Assembly (NCBI RefSeq): GCF_019931275.1
Contig: NZ_JAIOTY010000002.1
Location: 1,204,631-1,268,630, forward strand
Direction: 5' to 3'
From: Nitratidesulfovibrio sp. SRB-5
GTDB taxonomy: Bacteria; Desulfobacterota; Desulfovibrionia; Desulfovibrionales; Desulfovibrionaceae
Length of the DNA: 64,000 nucleotides
Shown here: positions 44,060 to 51,273 of the stretch, piece after piece
Numbering within the stretch: the stretch's first letter is position 1
How the letters are laid out: each line of letters starts with the position of its first letter
Made by a program: the position numbers and the translations under genes
Notes under the pieces: generated by a model
What the model saw: the letters and a program-made list of their open reading frames with translations, nothing else
Databases searched by the model: none
Told to the model about the DNA's origin: nothing

Positions 44060-44194
44060 TGCATCCATCATGGCATATTTGCAGTGTTTTTTTGTTGCCG
44101 CGTCAGTTTTTGGACGAAAGGAAGGACTCGGGCGCGGCAACCTGCGCGGCTGTCGGCGGCATGTTCCTGCGCGACCCCGTGCGGCCCTTGCTAT

Positions 44195-44230
44195 CCGGCG
44201 CGGCGGTCCCCCACGGGGCCGCCGCGCCGG
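44195..44230 (-). terminator. terminator hairpin of the ccmF operon
   Basis: Twelve-base-pair stem CCGGCGCGGCGG/CCGCCGCGCCGG with an inner CCCC/GGGG pair and a tiny loop, 9 nt past the stop of the TPR gene on the minus strand. Confidence 0.75.
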
Positions 44231-44238
44231 GCGCGTTG

Positions 44239-44811
44239 TCATTTCAGGCTGGCGAGTTCCTTGTTGATTTCGGCCAGCAGCCCCTTGTCCTTGGGCTGCG
44301 CCGCCAGCGCCTTTTGCAGGTGTTCGCGCGCCAGGTCCGGCGCGTTCTTTTCGTATTTCTGGATCATGGCCGTGTAATAGTGGGCCACGGCCGATCCGGG
44401 CGTCAGCCTGATGATGGCCGCATAGTCGGCCAGGGCGTCATCGAACCGTTGCAGTTCCAGCAGGCCGTGTGCCCTGTGGTAGTAGGCGTCGTCGTCGCCC
44501 GCATCGAGTTCGATGACCTTGCCCCAGAAGGTCACGGCGTTGGGCCAGTCCTTGGCCCGGCTGAACAGTTCCCCCAGCTTGGAAAGCGATTCCGCATCAC
44601 CGGGGTTTTGTTGCACCTTTTGCATCAGGGCCGCGATTTCGCCCGCGTCGGCGCCGGCCTGTCTGGCTTTTGCCGCTTCCTGCCGCCCCGGCCCGGTGGG
44701 CCCGCGCAGAAAGGCTGTCAGGAACGTGGCGGCCACGGACAGCGCCACCAGCATGATGACGATTTTTCGCGCATGCAGCGCGTGCACGGCGGTACCTTCC
44801 GTATTACGCAT
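44239..44811 (-). CDS. CcmI/NrfG-like TPR membrane protein
   Basis: 190 residues from MRNTEGTAVHALHARK, with AGGAGGG six bases before the ATG. An ATG at 44850 lies inside ccmF without one. One N-terminal membrane segment (about 18-37) and three tetratricopeptide repeats (about 60-165; ESLSKLGELFSRAKDWPNAVTFWGKVIEL, DDAYYHRAHGLLELQRFDDALADY, split). Overlaps the ccmF end by eight bases. In cytochrome c maturation such TPR proteins hold the apocytochrome for the heme lyase; this role is inferred from the position. Confidence 0.85.
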   Translation of the reverse strand: MRNTEGTAVHALHARKIVIMLVALSVAATFLTAFLRGPTGPGRQEAAKARQAGADAGEIAALMQKVQQNPGDAESLSKLGELFSRAKDWPNAVTFWGKVIELDAGDDDAYYHRAHGLLELQRFDDALADYAAIIRLTPGSAVAHYYTAMIQKYEKNAPDLAREHLQKALAAQPKDKGLLAEINKELASLK

Positions 44812-46702
44812 CGGAGCCCTCCTGCGGCGCGCCTCGGCGGCGCAGGGCAAAGAACGGCAGCAGGCAGATGGCCAGGCTGCCTATCCACACCCAGTTGACC
44901 ATGGGGTTGATGTTCACCTTCAGCGGGGTAACCCGGTCACCGTCAAGGTCGTGGATGGTGGCGTACAGTTCCTCGCCCAGGCTGAACAGGATGGAAACCT
45001 CGCTGCTGGGGTGGCTGAAGTTGCGGTACACGCGGCTCTGCGGGGTAAGCTGTCCCACGGGTTTGCCGTCCTTGCTCACCGATATGACCGCCTCGTCGAT
45101 GGCCATTTCCGGCGTTTCGCGCTGGCGTTTTTCCACGTAGACGAAGTCGTAGCCGCCGAAGGAAAACTTTTCTCCGGGCGACAGCGGGGCTTCGTGGCTC
45201 TTCTGGAACGGGCCGGACACAGCCACGCCAAGGACGATGACCGCAAAGGCCAGGTGCGAGCCGTGGCTGCCCATGAACCAGCGGGTGCGGGCGGCGCCGG
45301 GGTTCCGCAGGGCCAGCAGGATGCACGAGACGGTCACGGCGGCGGCAGAGGCCACGCCCGCCGCCGACAGCAGGGGTTGCACCCCGCCCCACCAGCCTAC
45401 GGCCACGATACCGGCCCACGTGCCGGCCACGGCCAGCAGCGCGCCGGGCTGGCGCACCCCGCCGGTCCAGCCCAGCCACGGCGCCACGGCCAGCAGCATG
45501 GCCATGGCCGTGAACAGGGGCAGGCAGATGGTGTTGTAGAAGCCCTGGTTCACCCCGACGGGGTTGGCCTGCCACAGTTGGCTTATCACCGGCCAGATGG
45601 TGCCCAGCAGCACCACGCTTCCCAGGGCGGAAAGCAGCCAGACCAGCAATACCACCGCGCCACGCCTGCTGGCGGGGCCGGGAGTTTCGCCGCCCTTGCC
45701 GGGCCGGGGCGCCACGCCCAGCACGGCCAGCGTGATGACGATGCCGGCAAGCATGGCCAGCAGCAGCGGCCCGCCCACGCCGCCACCGCCGAAGGCGTGC
45801 AGCGATTCCACCACCCCGCTGCGTACCAGGTACGTGGCGAAAAGGCACAGCAGCAGGTTGAGGCAGGCCAGGAATACGTTGGTGCGGCGCAAATCGCCCA
45901 GCCGCCGTTCCACGAGCATGGTGTGCAGCAACGCCGTGGCCGAGAACCACGGGATCAGCGAGGCGTTTTCCACCGGGTCCCACGCCCAGTAGCCGCCCCA
46001 GCCCAGTTCCATGTACGCCCACCAGCCGCCCAGCAGTATGCCGGCGGTCAGCAGCACCCACGAGGCGATGTTCCAGTTGTGCGCGACGTCTATCCAGCGC
46101 TTGCGCTCTTCGGACATGACGGACGCCAGCGCCAGGCAGGCGGGAATGGCGAAGCCCGCATACCCCGCGAACAGCAGCGGCGGGTGCAGGATCATGCCGA
46201 TGCTGCGCAGCAGCGGGTTCAGCCCCTGCCCGTCCGGCGGAGGACTGGCGTTGATGACGAACGGGTTGTTGGGTCCGGTGAGCAACAGCAGGAAGAACGC
46301 CAGCAGCGGCAGGAAGAACAGCCAGAAGTGGGTGCGCGTGCGGGGTGCAAGGCCTTGGTAGGCGCCGGAAAACATGAACAGCAGCCCGGCAACGGCCATG
46401 CACAGCGCCCAGAACAGCAGCGAGCCCGCCTGCCCGGCCCAGAACGCGGTGATGGTATAGAACAGGGGCAGGGTGCTGTCCGTGTACTGGGCCACGTAGG
46501 CCAGCGAAAAGTCCCGCCCCAGCAGTGCCCGCAGCAATACGGCAGAGGAGAGGATAACCAGTGACGTTGCGCCAAGGTATGTCCGCTCCAGCCATGGCAG
46601 GGCGCGGTCCCTGCCGTGCCATGCCTCCAGGCAGGCTAAACCCGCCGCCAGGACGACGAGAAGCAGGGCGATGAGCATCGCCCCGTTGGCCATGAGATAC
46701 AT
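44804..46702 (-). CDS. ccmF: cytochrome c heme lyase subunit CcmF
   Basis: 632 residues, about fourteen membrane segments, normal family length. The heme-handling tryptophan-rich signature is GWGGYWAWDPVENASLIPW (about 245-263), and the conserved GAYQGLAPR.. / ILHPPLLFAGYAG blocks with pocket histidines precede it. A periplasmic domain (about 530-600) lies before the last segment. GGAGG is four bases before the ATG. It ligates heme to CXXCH cytochromes, which are abundant in sulfate reducers. No other ccm gene than the TPR partner is in the window. Confidence 0.95.
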   Translation of the reverse strand: MYLMANGAMLIALLLVVLAAGLACLEAWHGRDRALPWLERTYLGATSLVILSSAVLLRALLGRDFSLAYVAQYTDSTLPLFYTITAFWAGQAGSLLFWALCMAVAGLLFMFSGAYQGLAPRTRTHFWLFFLPLLAFFLLLLTGPNNPFVINASPPPDGQGLNPLLRSIGMILHPPLLFAGYAGFAIPACLALASVMSEERKRWIDVAHNWNIASWVLLTAGILLGGWWAYMELGWGGYWAWDPVENASLIPWFSATALLHTMLVERRLGDLRRTNVFLACLNLLLCLFATYLVRSGVVESLHAFGGGGVGGPLLLAMLAGIVITLAVLGVAPRPGKGGETPGPASRRGAVVLLVWLLSALGSVVLLGTIWPVISQLWQANPVGVNQGFYNTICLPLFTAMAMLLAVAPWLGWTGGVRQPGALLAVAGTWAGIVAVGWWGGVQPLLSAAGVASAAAVTVSCILLALRNPGAARTRWFMGSHGSHLAFAVIVLGVAVSGPFQKSHEAPLSPGEKFSFGGYDFVYVEKRQRETPEMAIDEAVISVSKDGKPVGQLTPQSRVYRNFSHPSSEVSILFSLGEELYATIHDLDGDRVTPLKVNINPMVNWVWIGSLAICLLPFFALRRRGAPQEGSDA

Positions 46703-46947
46703 CCATCCTCCAATGTCCGGAACAGCCCGGACATGCTGAAGGCGGAACGCGATGCGCCCCGCCGTTTACCGTCGTCCCGCCGTTTACCGTCGTCCCGCAG
46801 GTCTGCCGGGCCGTGTGCCATGCCTGATGAGGAACGTTGTCCGCATGCGGATTCCCCTTCCTTCACCCGTCCCTGCCGCACCATGCGGCAGGGGCGGGCG
46901 GAAGGCGTGGTGGGAAATCCGAAGGCGGCATGTCCGCAATGCGACCG
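46703..46947. other. gene-free stretch upstream of ccmF
   Basis: Three small hairpins (TGTCCGG/CCGGACA at 46714-46733, TCCGCATGCGGA near 46843-46854, CTGCCGC/GCGGCAG at 46873-46891) and an exact 18-bp duplication GCCGTTTACCGTCGTCCC (46761-46778, 46779-46796). The ccmF promoter should be here but is not obvious. Confidence 0.5.
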
Positions 46948-47160
46948 TCAGCCGCAGCGGGTATGCGGGCCTGAAGGAGGGGCGACGGCATGGTTTCCGT
47001 CCGCCGGGGCCTCCAGGACCGTCACGGAAAGGGCCACGCTTGTGCGGTCGTGCGTGGCGTCCGGGTCATGCGCGGCGCCAAGGTCGCCAAGAGTCAGCGC
47101 GGCAGCCATGGCCGCGCTGATGGCCATGGCCGCCGCGACGTTTCCGAGGCATTCGATCAT
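46948..47160 (-). CDS. possible small exported protein downstream of the SHOCT gene
   Basis: 70-residue frame, 28 bp after the SHOCT gene stop in the same direction. The N-terminus resembles a signal peptide (VAAAMAISAAMAAALTLG), with a short mature part containing HDPDATHD. Third codon positions are mostly G or C, as in real genes here, but there is no ribosome site before the ATG and the composition is simple. Listed because of its position; may be spurious. Confidence 0.3.
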   Translation of the reverse strand: MIECLGNVAAAMAISAAMAAALTLGDLGAAHDPDATHDRTSVALSVTVLEAPADGNHAVAPPSGPHTRCG

Positions 47161-47188
47161 CTGTGTTCACGGGGTCCGTCGGCGGGCA

Positions 47189-47425
47189 TTAAAAGGCGCC
47201 CTTCAAGGTGTTGTATTCCTCCAGGGTTATTTCCCCACGCGCCAGCCGACGGTTCAGGATGTCCATGGAATCGTTCCGATCCGCCCGGCAGTCTGCGGCA
47301 CGGCGGCTTCTGGCCACGAAAAGGCATGCCAGGGCCACCAGCGCGATGCCCGCCACGACAAGCGACGAATCAACGTGCAGGTTGTGCCAGAAGGCCCCAG
47401 AAAAATGGTGCGGGTATCCGGACAT
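47189..47425 (-). CDS. small SHOCT-domain membrane protein with His-rich N-terminus
   Basis: 78 residues with a strong GGAGGTGA site before the ATG. The short N-terminal segment YPHHFSGAFWHNLHVD holds four histidines and would face the periplasm. One membrane segment follows (about 21-39), then a basic stretch and a C-terminal SHOCT domain (DILNRRLARGEITLEEYNTL). SHOCT motifs are short oligomerisation or membrane-protein tails of unclear function. It is divergent from a ZraSR-like two-component pair and has a sigma-54 promoter, the arrangement of zraP with zraSR in E. coli, but it is not a ZraP homologue. Confidence 0.85.
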   Translation of the reverse strand: MSGYPHHFSGAFWHNLHVDSSLVVAGIALVALACLFVARSRRAADCRADRNDSMDILNRRLARGEITLEEYNTLKGAF

Positions 47426-47543
47426 GGGTGTCACCTCCGTCCTGCCTGTTGCAGGGGTGCGTGCCGCGTGCGCACGGCATGGATGTTGCGGACGAGCCAC
47501 AGGCCCGCCGCCAGCGGCGTCGCCTGCTGGCGGTTTGGCTAAG

Positions 47544-47558
47544 GCAGGAGTCGTGCCA
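47544..47558 (-). promoter_or_regulatory. sigma-54 promoter of the SHOCT gene
   Basis: On the minus strand TGGCACG, four bases, CTGC. GG (47557-47556) and GC (47545-47544) are 12 bp apart. Only one consensus position differs. The start point near 47532 gives a leader of about 107 nt. Confidence 0.75.
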
Positions 47559-47648
47559 GCGTGTGCGTTGAATTTTAACATCATGAAATGAAAAAGAATT
47601 ATGAACAGCCTGCCAGGTGGCCGCAGTTCAGCCGCCCCGGCGGCATGG

Positions 47649-47694
47649 GTAATTCGGTTACGGGTGGGTTGGATGGTGTGGGTAAAAAGGTTAC
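47649..47694. promoter_or_regulatory. paired 13-bp dyads, putative response-regulator sites
   Basis: GTAATTCGGTTAC (47649-47661) and GTAAAAAGGTTAC (47682-47694) share GTAA-N4-GTTAC. Their centres are 33 bp apart, about three helical turns, and about 100 and 130 bp upstream of the -24 element of the SHOCT promoter. They also lie in the leader of the histidine kinase gene, so autoregulation is possible. Confidence 0.6.
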
Positions 47695-47719
47695 ATATCC
47701 CCGCCGACAGGAGGAACCG

Positions 47720-49570
47720 ATGGTATTGAACCCCGACATGCCCGACCGCAAGGGCGCGGCATCTCGCCTTTCGCCGTGGCTGGTGGTGGGCATGGCCATG
47801 ATTCTGGCGCTGGCCGTGGTGGTCCTTGCGGTGCGCAACACCCAGCGTGAGCGACGGCACATGTCGCAGAATCTCATGGACCGGGCGGAAGCGCTGATCT
47901 GGGCGCTGGAGGCGGGCACGCGGATCTGGATGGGCAAGAGCGGGGGCGGGCAGCATTTGCAGGCCCTGCTGGCGGAAACCGCCAGGCAGCCGGGCATCGC
48001 CTACATGGCCGTGGTGGACGGGCGCGGCGTCATCATCGCCCACAGCAACAGGGACAGCATAGGGCAGCCCCTGCACGCGGCGGAGGACGGCGGCATTCCC
48101 GCAACCACGCAGGAGAGGCAGTGGCGCACCATTGAAACCCCTTCCGGCAAGGTTTTCGAGGTGTACAAGGTGTTCTCGCCGTCCCTGCCGCTGCTGCATG
48201 ATGCCGGGCACGCCCCCGGCTCCAGTTGCACGGACGGTGGCGGGTCTTCTCCGCCAACCCCTTCGGGATATGGCGAAAGTGGGGCGGAACGGCACGACAT
48301 CTTCGTGGGGCTTGCCGTGGCGCCGTTCGAGGAGGCGCTGACGGAAGACCTGCGCAATGCGGCCATGTTCGCCCTGCTGGTGGTCACGCTTGGCTTCGGG
48401 GGATTCATCTCGCTGTTCTGGGCGCAGAACTACCGGCTGTCGCGCAGGCTGCTGCGGGATACGCGGGCGTTCGCGACGGAGGTTGTCACCCAGCTTCCCG
48501 TGGGTCTGCTGGTCACTGACGGGGATGACGCCATCACCATGGCCAACGCCTCGGTGGCGGCCATGCTGGGGCAGAAGCAGGAGCGGCTGGAAGGTTCCCC
48601 CCTGGGCGGCAGGTGGGGCGTGGACTGGCGTGGGGCCTGCGACGACCTTGCCGCGGGAAAGCCCGTCATGGAGCGGGAATGCGAACTGGTGGCGGAGGAC
48701 GGAAGGGTGGTCCCCGCAAGCCTCAGCGCCTCGCGCATCGTCAATGAAGACGGCGAATTCCTGGGCCACCTGTTCATCCTGCGCAACCTGGAGGAAGTGA
48801 AGCGCCTGCAAGACCAGTTGCGGCGCAACGAACGGCTGTCCGCGCTGGGCAACCTGGCTGCGGGCGTGGCCCACGAGATCCGCAACCCCCTCAGTTCCAT
48901 CAAGGGCTTCGCCACCTATCTCGCGGGGCGGCTTCAGGACGACGGCAAGGGCAGGGATGCGGCCCGGCTCGTCGTGCAGGAGGTGGACCGGCTGAACCGC
49001 GTGGTCTGCGAACTGCTGGAGTTCGCCCGTCCCGGCGTGCCGGACCTGCGTGAGGTGCACGTGGACACGGTCATCGAGCGGTCCGTGCGACTGGCCGCAA
49101 CCGATGCGGCGGCACGGGGCGTGGATTTGCGCTGCGAGCCGGGCCCCGCGCTGCCTTTGGCCTTCCTGGATGCGGAGCGGTTCACCCAGGCCCTGCTGAA
49201 CCTGTTGCTGAACGCGGTGGAGGCCACGCCGCCGGGCGGAAGCGTGGAGGTGCGCGCCGCCGCCCGGTCGGAAAAAGGGCCGGAAAAAGGGCCGGAAAAA
49301 AGGGCGGAGAGGGGGCCGGGCGGCAAGCCGGATGCAGGGCCCCGCGCATGGCTGGACGTTCAGGTGGCCGACACCGGACGGGGCATGTCGCCAGACGTGC
49401 TGAAGGAGATATTCAACCCCTATTTCACCACCAAGCCCTCCGGAACGGGATTGGGGCTGGCCATCGTGCACGGGGTGGTGGAAGCGCACGGCGGGTCCAT
49501 AAAGGTCGAGAGCCAGCCGGACAGGGGAACCACCGTGACCATATCGCTGCCGCTGCGGCGGCCTGCATGA
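47720..49570 (+). CDS. ZraS/NtrB-like sensor histidine kinase
   Basis: 616 residues from MVLNPDMPDR, with AGGAGG six bases upstream (the frame extends to 47588 without a ribosome site). Membrane segments at about 19-38 and 214-236 enclose a periplasmic sensor domain of about 175 residues. A PAS domain (about 252-360) and HisKA with His385 in GVAHEIRNPLSS follow, then HATPase with NLLLNAVEATP, DTGRGM and GTGLGLAIVHG. A charged EKGPEKGPEKRAERG repeat insert lies in the ATPase domain (about 515-535). The domain order is that of ZraS. Next to an NtrC-type regulator (7-bp gap). Confidence 0.93.
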   Translation: MVLNPDMPDRKGAASRLSPWLVVGMAMILALAVVVLAVRNTQRERRHMSQNLMDRAEALIWALEAGTRIWMGKSGGGQHLQALLAETARQPGIAYMAVVDGRGVIIAHSNRDSIGQPLHAAEDGGIPATTQERQWRTIETPSGKVFEVYKVFSPSLPLLHDAGHAPGSSCTDGGGSSPPTPSGYGESGAERHDIFVGLAVAPFEEALTEDLRNAAMFALLVVTLGFGGFISLFWAQNYRLSRRLLRDTRAFATEVVTQLPVGLLVTDGDDAITMANASVAAMLGQKQERLEGSPLGGRWGVDWRGACDDLAAGKPVMERECELVAEDGRVVPASLSASRIVNEDGEFLGHLFILRNLEEVKRLQDQLRRNERLSALGNLAAGVAHEIRNPLSSIKGFATYLAGRLQDDGKGRDAARLVVQEVDRLNRVVCELLEFARPGVPDLREVHVDTVIERSVRLAATDAAARGVDLRCEPGPALPLAFLDAERFTQALLNLLLNAVEATPPGGSVEVRAAARSEKGPEKGPEKRAERGPGGKPDAGPRAWLDVQVADTGRGMSPDVLKEIFNPYFTTKPSGTGLGLAIVHGVVEAHGGSIKVESQPDRGTTVTISLPLRRPA

Positions 49571-49577
49571 GGAAGGC

Positions 49578-50948
49578 ATGACCAGAACATCCGGCACGCG
49601 GCTGCTGGTGGTGGACGACGACGCCACGCACCGCGGCATGTTGCAGACCCTGCTGGCCGACTGGGGCTACCGCACCGAATGCGCCGGTGACGGCGAAACC
49701 GCCGTCACCCTGTGCAGGGAAGCCCCGTTCGACCTCATCCTGATGGACCTGCGCATGGGCGTGCTGTCCGGCATCGGCGCGCTGCGGGAAATAAGGGCCT
49801 ACAACCCGGCCATCCCCATCCTGATAATGACGGCATATTCCAACGTGGAGTCCGCCGTGGACGCCATCAGGTCCGGGGCCTACGACTACCTGACCAAGCC
49901 GCTGGACTTCGAGGAACTGCGCCTGACGCTGGAACGCGCGCTGGACCACGCCGCCCTGCGCGACGAGAACGCCGCGCTCAAGACCACGCTGGCCGCATCG
50001 TTCGATCCGGCGGGCATCATCGGGCAAAGCCAGTCCATGCACCGGCTGATGGACATGATGGCCTCCATCGCGCCATCGGAAGCCACGGTGCTGGTCACGG
50101 GCGAGTCCGGCACCGGCAAGGAACTCATCGCGCGGGCCATCCACGCCAACAGCCAGCGGCGGCATGGCCCTTACGTGACGGTGAACTGCGCGGCCCTGAC
50201 GGAAACGCTGCTGGAATCCGAGTTGTTCGGGCACGAGAAGGGCGCGTTCACCGGTGCGGAAAAACGGCGCGAGGGGCGCTTTCAGTCTGCGGACAAGGGG
50301 ACCATCTTCCTCGACGAGATAGGCGAGACCTCGCTGCCCATGCAGGCCAAGCTGTTGCGCGCCATTCAGGAGCGCGAGATACAGCGCGTGGGCAGCGACC
50401 AGACGCTTCGGGTGGACGTGCGCATCATCGCCGCCACCAATCGCGACCTGAGGGCAGAGGTGGAAGCGGGGCGCTTCAGGCAGGACCTGTACTACCGGCT
50501 CAACGTGGTCACCCTGCACGTTCCGCCCCTGCGCGAACGGGTGGAGGACATCCCGCTGCTTGCGGGGCACTTCTTGCGCAGGTTCACCGAAAAGAACGGC
50601 AAACGGGTGAAGGGCTTCACGCCGCAGGCCATGGACAGGTTGCTCAAGCACGACTGGCCGGGCAACGTGCGCGAACTGGAGAATGCCGCGGAGCGTGCCG
50701 TGGTGCTGCTGGTGGGGGAATACATCAGCGAACGGGAACTGCCCCACGCCATCGCGGGGGAAGATGGGGACGCGACGTGCGCGGTGCCCCGGTTCAATGG
50801 CATGACGCTGGAGGAAATCGAGCGGGCGGCCATACTGGACGCCATGGACGTCTCGGAAGGCAACAAGAGCGAGGCCGCCCGGCGGCTGGGGATTACCCGC
50901 AAGACCCTGCATGCCAAGCTGAACCGCTACGCCGACGACGAACAGTGA
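49578..50948 (+). CDS. NtrC-family sigma-54 response regulator (ZraR-like)
   Basis: 456 residues. Receiver domain with phospho-acceptor Asp57 (LILMDLRM) and the acidic pocket VVDDD; AAA+ domain with Walker A GESGTGKE (175-182), the sigma-54 contact loop GAFTGA (222-227, intact) and Walker B region GTIFLDEI; a C-terminal Fis-type helix-turn-helix NKSEAARRLGITRKTLHAKL. It should open sigma-54 promoters when phosphorylated by the adjacent kinase. The sigma-54 promoter and paired dyads before the divergent SHOCT gene are the natural targets. Confidence 0.95.
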   Translation: MTRTSGTRLLVVDDDATHRGMLQTLLADWGYRTECAGDGETAVTLCREAPFDLILMDLRMGVLSGIGALREIRAYNPAIPILIMTAYSNVESAVDAIRSGAYDYLTKPLDFEELRLTLERALDHAALRDENAALKTTLAASFDPAGIIGQSQSMHRLMDMMASIAPSEATVLVTGESGTGKELIARAIHANSQRRHGPYVTVNCAALTETLLESELFGHEKGAFTGAEKRREGRFQSADKGTIFLDEIGETSLPMQAKLLRAIQEREIQRVGSDQTLRVDVRIIAATNRDLRAEVEAGRFRQDLYYRLNVVTLHVPPLRERVEDIPLLAGHFLRRFTEKNGKRVKGFTPQAMDRLLKHDWPGNVRELENAAERAVVLLVGEYISERELPHAIAGEDGDATCAVPRFNGMTLEEIERAAILDAMDVSEGNKSEAARRLGITRKTLHAKLNRYADDEQ

Positions 50949-51171
50949 CGCAGGGGGGCGGGGTGTCGGCCCGTTCGGCGACCCGTTTGGCGACCCGTTT
51001 GGCGACCCGTTTGGCGACCCGTTGGCAGGATGGTCCGGCGGCCTGCTGGCTGGCTTGCCCGTGCGATTGTCCGGCGGCTTGCCCGGGGCCTTGTCCGGTG
51101 TCTTGTTGGCGCTCCGTTGGCCAGCTTGCCCGGCGCACCTGCCCCCGGCGCGCTGCCGCCAGCAACGCAAA
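50949..51171. other. gene-free stretch after the response regulator
   Basis: Contains a 12-bp tandem repeat (50977-51023) and a longer run of degenerate CTTGCCCGG / CCGGCGGC repeats up to about 51130. It leads into a hairpin shared with typA. No gene seen. Confidence 0.5.
50977..51023. repeat. 12-bp tandem repeat, four units
   Basis: GGCGACCCGTTT repeated at 50977, 50989, 51001 and 51013 (last unit lacks one base). Confidence 0.9.
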
Positions 51172-51203
51172 GGCGGCCGGAACCCTTTCGGATTCCGGCC
51201 GCC
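51172..51203. terminator. terminator hairpin downstream of typA
   Basis: Eleven-base-pair stem GGCGGCCGGAA/TTCCGGCCGCC with a ten-base loop. On the minus strand TTTGCG follows. It lies 70 bp past the typA stop and also serves the convergent response regulator. Confidence 0.75.
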
Positions 51204-51273
51204 GTGCCTTTCGATGAACATGTCGCCCGGCTGTGCGCCGCGCGGCCACGCCTTCTCTCTGCGTGCCTTTCGG

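Noticed and set aside
46990-47571. 193-codon plus-strand frame with AGGAGG upstream
   Set aside because: Runs antisense through the SHOCT gene and its promoter; Arg/Gly/Cys-rich shadow composition despite the ribosome-site-like sequence.
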